Of a stretch of DNA of 64,000 nucleotides, positions 45,831-56,880 are shown in pieces. The notes under the pieces were generated by a model. That model did no database searches and was not told the origin of the DNA. It saw only the letters and a list, made by a program, of their open reading frames with translations. Position numbers and translations under genes: made by a program. Location of the stretch: assembly GCA_964036275.1 (NCBI GenBank), contig OZ038436.1, forward strand, positions 6,668,482 through 6,732,481, written 5' to 3'. This stretch comes from Litoditis marina. Its lineage: Eukaryota > Nematoda > Chromadorea > Rhabditida > Rhabditidae. How positions within the stretch are numbered: the first letter of the stretch is position 1; each line of letters opens with the position of its first letter.

Positions 45831-48113
45831 GAAAACACAGAAAAAAAAACAGAAAATGCACAGTTTCGAGTTTTTAGTTATGGACAAGTTTTACTCAATT
45901 CTTCTATTCGAACACATAACAATCGATATAATGAAAGTTTTCATTCAGATCTGGGAGCCAGGTTTTGACCTACCAAATGAGCAGACTACCGCTTGGTTGG
46001 GAAGCATTCGACTATGCGATAAACTACTCCAAAAACACAAGGAAAAATTCGATGAAATCGTTCAGAGAAGGTTGGTTTCTGTTTATGGACTGAATTTTGT
46101 TGATCGAAACACAGCAGAATTTCTGTTTCACTATCATTTTACAAGGTTAAAACTACAGACACAGAAGAAACAAGGAAAATATACCGTAAGCGTGTTTTTT
46201 TTCGGAGGGACTTCTATTAAATTTCATAACTGACCTCACCTTTAGCAACATTTACAAACATGTCAACCTCACTCAATTTTGTAGCTGATTGCGCTGTTCC
46301 TACTGAGAAAGTGTGTAGGTCAAAGAGAGTCAGACTTCCTGTCCCCCTAGACCCAAGCATTTTTTTTTAGAATTCGGTTTTTATAAGATTTTATACTTTT
46401 CTATAATGTATTCTTACTTATCACACGAGTAAGTAAGTTGGTTACGAAAACGGCCAATTCTACAACTAACCGGGTTTTGAGGTAACCGAACCCTCTTTTG
46501 CTAACCTTTTTTCAGGTTACCTTGGTAGGTAACCTGAAAGTAACCTAAAACTGAAATCCAGTTACCGTTCAAACTAACGTAAAAACCACATTTTGCGTTA
46601 GAAAAACCAGGTAACCGGTTTTTCATTCTAGGTTACTTACCGGTTACCTACCGAGGTAACCAAAAATAGGTTACTAAAAAGGGTTAGGTTACCTAAAAAC
46701 ACGGTTAGTTGTAGAATTCACCTCTTTATCCTGTACCTGTAACCCTCACTGACTCGTATTCGACTCAGGTATTGCTTATTATATATACTTCGACTTTTTT
46801 CATGTCAAAGATCAAACTTGGACTTTTTGACCGCTTATCGATTGCTTTCAAAGAACACACTATAAAAAGTTTTCTTTGTAGATTCGACACAGTGATAGTG
46901 GACGATTTGTACAATCCATGTGGTCTGCTGCAAGTTGGTCTCAAAGGTTAGTCTATTAATATTTCATTATTATTTTTTCAGTCGTACTTTCAAAACAGTA
47001 TTGTTTGTTGCTCGAACGGCGTGGTATACATAGCACAACTGAAAAATACGAGTGCGCGAAGTACGCTCATCATGGCAAACTTGTACTATTTCTGGATTAA
47101 AAATGAAGAGAAAGCTGGTCGATGTTAATTCGAGGCTGTTTATTTCTTTTAACTTTTGCACTATTTGCTTGTATTCCTATATTTGAAATATCACAGTATT
47201 AGATAATGTGATGCGCTTCAAATCATGTATTTACCTGAATATTAAAACTTTTGTTAGATAAGCTTATTTGGCGGTTTGAGCTTACAAAATGCGGCAGTTG
47301 GAGAACTGTGTTATTTTCAACCAAGTTTTGTGTATTCTCTAAGTTTCAGGCTCTGAAAACGGCGAATTTGCCGAAACGTCGCCACAATAAGTATTTCATC
47401 ATACTACCTCGTGTACGGTTCAACTACAAAATCAAACCATATAACTTTTGTATATTTGAGAAATGTGCGCAAATGCTCTTAAGATTATGACTGGTATTGT
47501 TGCGAATGGCCAATTTACGCGGTCAAATGTCGCGGCAGTAGCTTATATTTGACACCATCTCTACTTATTAGTACATTGTGCGGATTTTTTTTGCAACAAA
47601 TTAAGCGATAATCAAAATGATTTAGGTGTTTTTCCATTTAGTATTATGTGTTTCGGGTGTGTACATCATGTACATCTTAACAACTTGTTTTCAAGCTTGT
47701 TTTGTATGAAAATCACAGTATGCATTGTAGTTATAACAAAATGACATTGTCTTGTCAAAGCGAGTAGTTTAAACATGTCACTGATACCTCTCATCAATCC
47801 ATACCTTGATCTCAATTCTTGATCATAGAGTGGTCATATTGCTGTAAATTCTGACGTTGTAGTTTGAACTAATCGATATTCTTTTGTTGGAGCAAACGTA
47901 CAGACATGAGGCTCCAGTGACGTTCCACGGCTGAATCTGCAAAGATCTATAATATACGATATTGTGAAATTGTAGTTTGAACTAATCGATATTTGGTGTC
48001 AGGTTCGGTGTTCATCTATTGGTCGATGACGTCACTCCGAACGGAATCCGCGTGGGCAAATCAGAGTCCGTCGCCGCCCAGTTATCTACCCGTACCAGGA
48101 ACCAAGTTAGTTT

Positions 48114-48175
<62 letters not shown>

Positions 48176-51100
48176 TAAAAATAATAATGAAAATGATAAT
48201 AGTAAAGAAGGACGATTATGTGGACCAATCCCAACCATTCAGTCCTTCAGATTGCAATACATTTTACAAGTGCATTAGAAAGGACAGGGTTGGTCCACAC
48301 AATCGCCCTACTATATCAAAAATATTATACTTGTTCTTAGCCAATTTTGTTCTAGAATAGAAAGAATGAAGTTGAGGAGGTTGACTAGGCAAAATAAGTT
48401 GAAGAAGAAGGGGAAGAAAAACGTTTAAGAAAGTTAAATTGTTTGTAAATGTCAATAAATTTTGTCTCACGTTTCACTTAAGTGTTTCACGTGCATTATT
48501 TATACGTGTTATTCCAGATTGACAGAAGACATGACATTCACAGAAAGAGTCTTCAACTTGGCCTCCTATCTACGTGCATTATACATACATCAACACGTTG
48601 TACACAACAGAATCGACGCGGTTTTTCAGGTGAAATTTATGATCTACAAGAAGTTAGATCAGTTTTCGTATAAGTAAGAAGTCGATCTTGAAAACGTTGG
48701 GATGGACCATTTCTCCCTGATTCAGAGGCTGAGTCTCTTTTTACCAACGAATACAGCAAACGACCAACTGACTATCACCTAGTGCAACGCAAAAGGTTAT
48801 TGATTGTTCACTGAAATGTGTAGCTGAACTAGTGTAGAGCACAGTTAACACACTTCATGTTAGTTTTAATCATTATGTATGTTTGTCACATGAATAATCA
48901 GTAGGTATGTGTGCAGAACCTCATTCCTCATGAATAGTAAATACGTATATTTGTAGAACTGCACCAGTAAACAGTGTACACGGCTGTATAAGCTCCCTGA
49001 ATAATCGATACGTATGTTTCCAGAAGTACTACCCGGGAGTGGCTACTGCTTTTGATATTGAACGAAACGCCTCCATCAATTTTGTCAATAACCCACCGAT
49101 CTTTGACTTTGCCCGTCCCTTTATGCCGAGAGTGAACTTTGTCGGGGGACTACACTGCCACAATGCCACAGCCATCGGAGGGGTAGGTCATGAAGAAGTA
49201 ATCGATGAGCAATCGATGTATGTACGTTTAGAACGGGAAGTTTAAAAAACTCCAAAATAATCACTTTTATCGCCCTCAACATCTTCCGTTTTAAAGTTCG
49301 TGAAATAACGCACTCCAGTTTTTCATGCTCTATATATGGCAAGGCAAAACAAATGGGAAACGATATAGCTTTCTTTGATGTTCGCCAATGAAATAAGTCT
49401 GAGGTTCTATTATTCAAATGGGGTAGTGTAGTGTGGTTCGATAATAAGACCATCATTTCTTTTTCTTTTCTGTTGAAAAATGACAATTAATGACAATTTT
49501 CAAAACGATTCGACCATAGACTCCTTATTTGGCCCGATGAGAAAATTTCACTTTCTTTTGGAGGAGAAAAATAAAAAGTTAACTTCAATAGTAGATTTGA
49601 CCATCATCAATTAGTTTGATAATGGTCCCGATTGCAAGCCTCAGGTCGGACTCGAACCTGGCTCATTTGCGCAAAAGCGAGGGTCGCTACAGTTTTCCTA
49701 GAGTTTGAACGCACTTCAGTGTTTCATGGGTTGTAGATTAATGGTCAACAGGAATAGGATAATAATATTTTCGTTGTTTCCTTTCATAATTAAAATCCAA
49801 CCAGTTCGTTTTGGAAACAAGAATTGTAAATTCGGGGGAAAAGTCACATAAGAGAAATCGAGAAGAAAGCGTCTTTCTCAAAAAGAACATTATATTGGAA
49901 GAAATAATTGAATCTACTTCTCGTTCACACAAATTTTTGCAATATAATTAAAAAACAGTCAAAATCCCTCCTAAATCTCTCTTTTTCTCCAGAATCTTGG
50001 TTTATTTGTGGACGCGGCTTCTGAATCCGATGGTTTCGTCGTCATTTCCACTGGATTCACCGCTGATTGGAATAAGGCTCCGGTTTCAGTCAGGGTAGGT
50101 TGGAAAACATTATTATATAGTGATGCGTGAAACATTGAAACGGCCATTATTTGAATTGTTTGAGACTCCACTTTTAGTACCTTTAATGGTCACGGAGCTC
50201 AAGGAGACTGGAATGATGTATCTTGTTTCATTTGAATTTATCTGTACAACATACAGGAATTTCGAATCGGAATAAATAAAGTTGATAAATATATATTTAT
50301 CCTTAATACTCAGGTTACAAAGTTCAAGTTCCGATTCAATTTAAACTCTTCGGGGATATGCCAAAACACTGTTTGACCAACTTACTAACAACTTCTGAAA
50401 TATATTTATTACTGATAAACATCACTTATTGGGTATTGATTGATATCGATTGATCATTGATTGATATCGATTGCAGACGGCGTGTGTGAATGCGATGAAG
50501 GCTCATTCTACCACTCGTTTTGTATGGCAATACGATGGTCCGATTATCGATTTTCCCAAAAACGTCTTCACACAAAAATGGCTGCCGCTACAGAATCTTC
50601 TAGGTACGTTTACAAGCAACACACTAAGGCCCTAAGGTAAGAGCAAGGTACAAATACGGTGACTGAATGGTGATAACTGGGTAAGAACACTTCGTTGAGA
50701 CAGTTAACATACGAAATTACTTTGTGATTAAAACGCAATATAATCTTTCTAATGTTTGTTGGAAAAAATGGGAAATCCCATACAAATTAGAGGTTAAATA
50801 GGATTATACAAGTCTCAAGAGTTATTGCATCTATAACCGCAGTCGAGTGTGGCAGGCATTGTACAAATATATGATTTTCTTGTGTTGTTGTTTCATGCTG
50901 CCTCAAATCGACCGTTTTTCTTGCTTTGATATCATGCCCTAATGCAAGTCTCACGCATTTCACCAGAGTTGCGTTTTGTGCAACGGTCAAGTGTGACAGG
51001 AATTGTACATATATAGGGTTTACATCAATTAATATCAATGTAGTTCGAAACTTCTTTCACCAAAGAAAAGTTATAAGGATAGCAAATACTGATAACTAAT

Positions 51101-53933
51101 ACCTTCCAATTAGCGCCCTATTCCGCTTGTATGTTTGAGGAGACGCACGCTTTTATATAAAAGCCGGGATGTTCTATCATAGCTACTCAAAAGTGAAAAC
51201 AACAGAATACAAAACTACTTGTAGGTCAGAAGAAGTGTTTGTTCTGATACCCAGACAGGCTTCATTCACTGAATAGTGCGTAAAGTGAGAGACCAAGAAT
51301 TGTACCTCGAAGTCAGAGTACGTATGCTAGAAGATCCCGGCACCTTCATCCCATCCTGCGTCTCCTCAAACATACGCTATTTCTCTGCTCTCACATCCCG
51401 CCGGGATGTAAGAGACAAGAAATAGTGAGGCCGAGCGAGAGACGCAGAATGGGATGAAGGTGCCGGGATCTTCTAGCATACGTACTCAGGATATTCCATT
51501 CTACGTATTCCTTACAGTGTCTTGGCATCAATTTCTTATTACACAGACGCGTCTAGGCACCGCTTCACATAATTAACTTTCACATAACATAATCAAATGA
51601 CAAAATAACATAATAACAAAATAACATAATAAGAAAATAACATAATAACATGATATGAAAATTAACATAACAACTTGTAGGTCACAAGAAATGTCGTGCA
51701 CATGTCTCTCATGGCGGTTTGAACAGTGTCATCGAATCTGTCTGGCATGGAGTTCCACTAGTAGGAGTACCGCTAACGGTACATGGTAAGTCGCACAGTA
51801 AAAAGGGGAAGTCTAGGGCCTTTTAGGTCCCAATAGGGTAATTCAGGCTGATTGAATCGGTTTGTTATATAGTTCAAAATTAGGGCCACTCATTCGCTAA
51901 CCAAACTTCAACCGAGTATTTCCGAAACAAGCCGTTCGGTAAGAAAGTGTAGAAATTCGCTGTTCATATCACGCATTACAGTCGTTTACTGCATAAAAAA
52001 TTAACAACAAGAAAAACAGAAATTTAGAAAACTGTGATCATCAACAGTTTGCCATGTTTTCCTCACTTAATCAGTTTGCAGTTACTTCCATTATTTCTTC
52101 AAATGAACAACAAAACAACGCAGAATGGAAAATACTGGTAGATCGGATCTAATGAAAGTCATGGACTCTAAGATCTGCTATAATATCTGAGTTCCACATA
52201 GAAATAACTATATTCGTTCAAACTCCAGGTCACGACAACATTTTGCGAGTTGGTGCGCGAGGGGCCGGAATTCTACTTCCAAAATCAAAGTTGGACGGAA
52301 GTACGCTAGCCACCGCATTGACAGAAATCAGAACCAAGAAGTTAGTTGGAAGTTAGCGAAATATCAGTCATGTACTTGATTTCTCTGAACTCAATTGTGA
52401 ACGAAATTAGATTCATAAACACTATATTATACTGTATACACAACTTTTGCTGTATGTCTTGACAGAGTCAAAACCGAGAGATTGGTTCGAAATCCCGGAC
52501 ACCAAAACATGCCTATTTTGATATAAATTGTAAATGGAAGCAGACTCAGTGATTGGATATCCAGACGTACTTTTCGTTTGAAGATATCATACTGTAAGTT
52601 AACTGATGTGTGCTACTAACAGGATAGAGAATTTTACAGCGCAGAAGTTATTCACTTTGGGCATTTTTTGGGTTTCAGGGAGTCTGTACAACATGAACTA
52701 CACATTAAAACGATATTGACTATATAAACCCTCGATTCAGGTACAAGAATGAGATTCTGGTCTATCAAGACATGCTGCGCGACGTGCCGTATTCTGAATT
52801 GACCCACGCCGCCTTCTGGGTCGAATTCATAGACAGACATCAGGAGGTCAGGGAAATAATCGATATTTGTAGTTTGACCTCGACATTAGTGAAACACTGA
52901 TTCAGCGAGCAGTTGGTCGCACGAAAATCCGAAAAATGAAGTTTGGGAGCGGGGTTTACGTAGTATCAACAACGTAAAAGCTTTAGTGCGACTGAATATG
53001 CGAAATTTTCCTTATGAAGGGAGAGATAGAATAGAAATCAATGTGTTCTCTTCAAAACCAAGCAATCGAAAGTATGTGAGGTTAATCTAGTTATTAGAAC
53101 ATCGCATTACTAATTTTCGTTCGCCTGATTTTGGATTGATTAGGATATTTATGGTCCAGCGCGGCTCTAAGCGCATTCGAATGTGCGACAGCTTCTAGAT
53201 AAGTTAACATATTGGTTCGAAAGTGTTACAGCGAATACCAAAAAGAAGTGAAAACAAAAGGAAGCTCACGTGAAGAGTGTTAAAAAAGTGCACTAACCTT
53301 AAATGCACTGGAAAATGGGAATAGTTACTAAAGTGTACACTTCGATGTATTTTATACGTTACACGTGGTTCTCAATCACTGTTTCAGAAGTGTTAAACGG
53401 AATGGAAAAGAGCGATTAACGTATTGGTATCTTGTGGAGATATGGGCTTTTTGTTATTCCCAGTTATCGAATTAGTCACGTTAGTTATGAGCGCGTGTGA
53501 ATGTGTCACGGCCTTATAGATGAAGCTATACAATAGGCAGTGATTCTCTTTCTCTTTCTCTTCTCTAGGCGATGTAATAAACTATCATTAATTTCAATCT
53601 ATTTTTTTCGCAGAGATAAATCTGTGAAAATTCGCGTCATTTTGAACCGTTTCACAGAAAAATTCCATTTTATCTACCTTTATAAGTGTATGTTTCTCAT
53701 TTCGCTTTTTGCAGGTTCCCCATGCTCGTTCGGGTGCGGATAAGCTGAATATCCTCCAATATTTCCTGGTCGACGTAATTTCATTCCTTCTCTCCCTACT
53801 GGCTATTCTCATAGCTACAGTAATCTTCATAGTCAGAGTCTTCCTGAGATCCGTCAAGTTCATGTTCAGCAAAATGTTCGGAAAACGGGAAAAACAATTG
53901 AAAAAGGTCACGAAAAGCAAGAAACGCAACTAG
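45831..53933 (+). CDS. UDP-glycosyltransferase (UGT), first exon not found
   Basis: Eleven exons join in phase: 45831-46070, 46882-46946, 48003-48105, 48518-48629, 49024-49182, 49993-50094, 50477-50603, 51681-51785, 52229-52340, 52741-52846, 53715-53933; about 483 residues, close to the ~530 of the family less a signal-peptide exon. Landmarks: [49 protein letters not shown], the sugar-nucleotide signature [36 protein letters not shown] and [14 protein letters not shown]. The C-terminus has a membrane anchor ([20 protein letters not shown]) and a lysine-rich tail ending KKRN, a KKXX-type ER-retrieval signal. So it is an ER membrane enzyme joining a sugar from UDP-sugar to small lipophilic compounds (family knowledge; substrate unknown). 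The N-terminal region with the catalytic histidine would be in the missing exon. The first listed exon is the least certain. Confidence 0.92.
46456..46718. repeat. GTAACC-rich foldback element
   Basis: Ends AATTCTACAACTAACCG and its reverse complement near 46700-46718; the interior is built of GGTTACC/GGTAACC units. It lies in the first visible UGT intron. Similar GTAACC-rich DNA occurs at 13150-13480, 14080-14160, 37480-37860 and 43110-43150. Confidence 0.65.
48118..48188. repeat. (TAA)n microsatellite
   Basis: About 70 bases of TAA units, starting 13 bases after the UGT exon ending at 48105. It is followed by a dispersed repeat (48209-48275) also present at 37037-37105. Confidence 0.9.
51315..51487. 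repeat. Foldback (MITE-like) element, copy 2
   Basis: 173 bp, almost wholly palindromic: AGAGTACGTATGCTAGAAG ... CTTCTAGCATACGTACTC. Same family as 1852-2032. It sits in the intron before the UGT exon with the sugar-nucleotide signature. Fragments of the interior (GAGAGACGCAGAATGGG) recur near 62130 and 62295. Confidence 0.8.
53379..53386 (+). promoter_or_regulatory. Ruby-type CTGTTTCA core
   Basis: Perfect CTGTTTCA in the last UGT intron. Context beyond the core does not match the TGTTTCACCAAG sub-group; weak candidate. Confidence 0.22.
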
Positions 53934-53957
53934 ACGAGTATTAGATTATGTTATTCT

Positions 53958-53963
53958 AATAAA
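53958..53963 (+). terminator. Polyadenylation signal of UGT gene
   Basis: AATAAA 25 bases after the stop codon, the usual place in nematode genes. Confidence 0.6.
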
Positions 53964-53998
53964 GGATTGTGATTGTTCTTGTTCGGTTCAATATATAG

Positions 53999-54187
53999 CG
54001 GAATATCCTCCAATATTTCCTGGTCGACGTAATTTCATTCCTGCTCTCCCTACTGGCTATTCTCATAGCTACAGTAATGTTCATAGTCAGAGTCTTTCTG
54101 AGATCCCTCAAGTTCATTCACAGCAAAATGTTCGGAAAACAGGAAAAACCATTGAAAAGGGTCACGAAAAGCAAGAAACGCAACTAG
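53999..54187 (+). CDS. Tandem copy of the last UGT exon (alternative last exon or relic)
   Basis: Bases 53999-54200 repeat 53746-53950 at high identity. From the ATATAG acceptor-like site ending at 53998 the frame stays open for 62 codons in phase 0, as needed after the exon ending at 52846. It encodes the same anchor ([20 protein letters not shown]) and ends KKRN then TAG at 54185-54187. It lacks the first eleven codons of the original exon. It could be used as an alternative last exon, giving a UGT with a slightly different tail, or be a non-functional duplicate. Confidence 0.5.
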   Translation, partial: RNILQYFLVDVISFLLSLLAILIATVMFIVRVFLRSLKFIHSKMFGKQEKPLKRVTKSKKRN

Positions 54188-54544
54188 ACGAGTTTTAGAT
54201 TATGTTATTTTAGGAAAGGATTGTAATTGTTTTTATCGGTTCAATATTATGATGTTTAGAGTGTAAAAAACGCCATGAAACAGTAAAAGTACAACAAAGT
54301 GAACTTCCTGATTTTCCCGGAGCGGGATTGAACCCTAATTGTGAAACAAAACGTGAAAAAACCAAAACCTCAACTTTCTTTACCGATAAATATTGGGCGA
54401 ATATTACTGTGATCACGCGGTCAAATGTGGCTGCATTAGCTTATATCTCCAATCAATGATGTGTTTCAATAGATACATGGCCAAGGATCTAAATAATATC
54501 TAAATCAGTCAACTGAGATATAATCAGATTCAAAGACAACATGT

Positions 54545-55264
54545 ATTCATGAAAAAGTGGGGGCCCAACGACTGTGAGATTTGTCTTCTGCTGTGCGCCC
54601 CTTAGACAGCTACTCTCAAATGGAGCAGCTACTGCTACAAAAACCAAAAAAATACTAATATACTCATGTATAACTGTTAATTACAAACATACAAAAGTCG
54701 TAAAATATTTTTTCAAACCTGTAAACTAGAATCTGTAAATAACCGAAAAATACTAATATACTCAAGTATAACTGTTCATTACAAACATACAAAAGTCGTA
54801 AAATATTTTCTCAAACCTGTGAACTAGAATCTACAAGTCACAGCTGCGAAAGAGAGAACAACTGTTGAATAATATGCCGAACGTTATAGCACCTAGAATT
54901 TAAGTAATGATCAAAAACACCAACCATTGTGCACAAAACCAGGAACTCTATAATTGACTACGTTGAGTTAACATCTGTGATTTGTAGATTCTAGTTTACA
55001 GGTTTGAAAAAATATTTTACGACTTTTGTATGTTTGTAATGAACAGTTATACTTGAGTATATTAGTATTTTTCGGTTATTTACAGATTCTAGTTTACAGG
55101 TTTGAAAAAATATTTTACGACTTTTGTATGTTTGTAATTAACAGTTATACATGAGTATTTTTCGGTTTTTGTATCAGTAGCTGCTCCATTTGAGAGTAGT
55201 TGTCTAAGGGGCGCACAGCAGAAGACAAATCTCACAGTCGTTGGGCCCCCACTTTTTCATGAAT
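54545..55264. repeat. 720-bp foldback element
   Basis: Starts ATTCATGAAAAAGTGGGGGC and ends with the exact reverse complement. Arms of about 290 bp (54545-54838, 54978-55264) each contain two tandem ~105-bp units (TACAAAAGTCGTAAAATATT in the left arm). The centre is about 140 bp. No coding capacity; a long-TIR MITE. Confidence 0.85.
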
Positions 55265-55384
55265 TTTTCTCTTTTTGTTTACATGCCGTAGGTATGTAGA
55301 GAAGTGGTTTGATCTGTACGGTGCAGATAAAATTGTTTTCTTAATGAACCACTTGCCGAGTATTACTATCATTTGAGAAAAATA

Positions 55385-56880
55385 TGACGTCAACATTGCA
55401 GTTCTAAAAACTTTTTTTTTTGAGAGTTGACGTCATCTGGCCTTCTGATTTCCAGAATAAGTCATATTTACATAAAGTTTTGTCGTTAATATACCATTTT
55501 TAAGATATTTTCAGCATTTGAAAATATATGTGACGTCAACTTTGCACTTTTCAAAATCGAATTCATCTGGTCTCCAGAATCCCAGAATACATCACTCTCA
55601 GATTGAGTTTCACCGTTAATTGACCCTTTCTAAGATATTACCATCTTTTAAAAATATATGTGACGTCAACTTTGCACTTTTCAAAATCGACGTCATCTGG
55701 TCTCCAGAATCCCAGAATAAATCACTCTCAGATTGAGTTTCACCGTTAATTGACCCTTTCTAAGATATTACCATCGTTTAAAAATATATGTGACGTCAAC
55801 TTTGCACTTTTCAAAATCGACGTCATCTGGTCTCCAGAATCCCAGAATACATCACTCTTAGATTGAGTTTCACCGTTAATTGACCCTTTCTAAGATATTA
55901 TCATCGTTTAAAAATATATGTGACGTCAACTTTGCACTTTTGAAAATCGACGTCATCTGGTCTCCAGAATCCCAGAATAAATCACTCTCAGATTGAGTTT
56001 CACCGTTAATTGACCCTTTCTAAGATATTACCATCGTTCAAAAATATATGTGACGTCAACTTTGCACTTTTCAAAATCGACGTCATCTGGTCTCCAGAAT
56101 CCCAGAATACATCACTCTCAGATTGAGTTTCACCGTTAATTGACCCTTTCTAAGATATTACCATCGTTTAAAAATATATGTGACGTCAACTTTGCACTTT
56201 TCAAAAATGACGTCATCTGGTCTCCAGAATCCCAGAATACATCACTCTCAGATTGAGTTTCACCGTTAATTGACCCTTTCTAAGATATTACCATCGTTTG
56301 AAAATATATGTGACGTCAACTTTGCACTTTTCAAAAATGACGTCATCTGGTCTCCAGAATCTCAGAATACGTCACTTTTAGATTGAGTTTCTCCGTTGAT
56401 TGACCCTTTCCAAGATATTACCATCGTTTAAAAATATATGTGACGTCAACTTTGCACTTTTCAAAAATGACGTCATCCGGTCTCCAGAATCCCAGAATAC
56501 ATCACTCTCAGATTGAGTTTCACCGTTAATTGACCCTTTCTAAGATATTACTATCGTTTGAAAATATATGTGACGTCAACTTTGCACTTTTCAAAATCGA
56601 CGTCATCTGGTCTCCAGAATCCCAGAACAAATCACTCTCAGATTGAGTTTCACCGTTAATTGACCCTTTCTAAGATATTACCATCGTTTAAAAATATATG
56701 TGACGTCAACTTTGCACTTTTCAAAAATGACGTCATCTGGTCTCCAGAATCTCAGAATACGTCACTTTTAGATTGAGTTTCTCCGTTGATTGACCCTTTC
56801 TAAGATATTATCATCATTTGAAAATTTGTGACGTCAACTTTGCACTTTTCAAAAATGACGTCATCCGGTCTCCAGAATCC
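55385..56880. repeat. 130-bp tandem satellite
   Basis: Unit boundaries by TGTGACGTCAAC: 55531, 55661, 55791, 55921, 56051, 56181, 56311, 56441, 56571, 56701, 56829; a diverged first unit lies near 55385. Every unit has TGACGTCAACTTTGCAC, then (A/C)GACGTCATCTGG, CTCCAGAATC, AGATTGAGTTTC and TAAGATATTA. About eleven good units with few indels. Confidence 0.95.

Noticed and set aside
49640..49700. tRNA-like sequence with a perfect B box (GGTTCGAGTCC, minus strand)
   Set aside because: The T stem does not pair properly and no D arm or acceptor stem is visible, so not called as a tRNA gene.
54305..54335. B-box-like GGTTCAATCCC on the minus strand
   Set aside because: No A box or cloverleaf could be drawn.
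55385..56880. Regular repeats with spacing, considered as a CRISPR array
   Set aside because: The whole 130-bp unit is repeated without unique spacers, and the genome is eukaryotic. It is a satellite.
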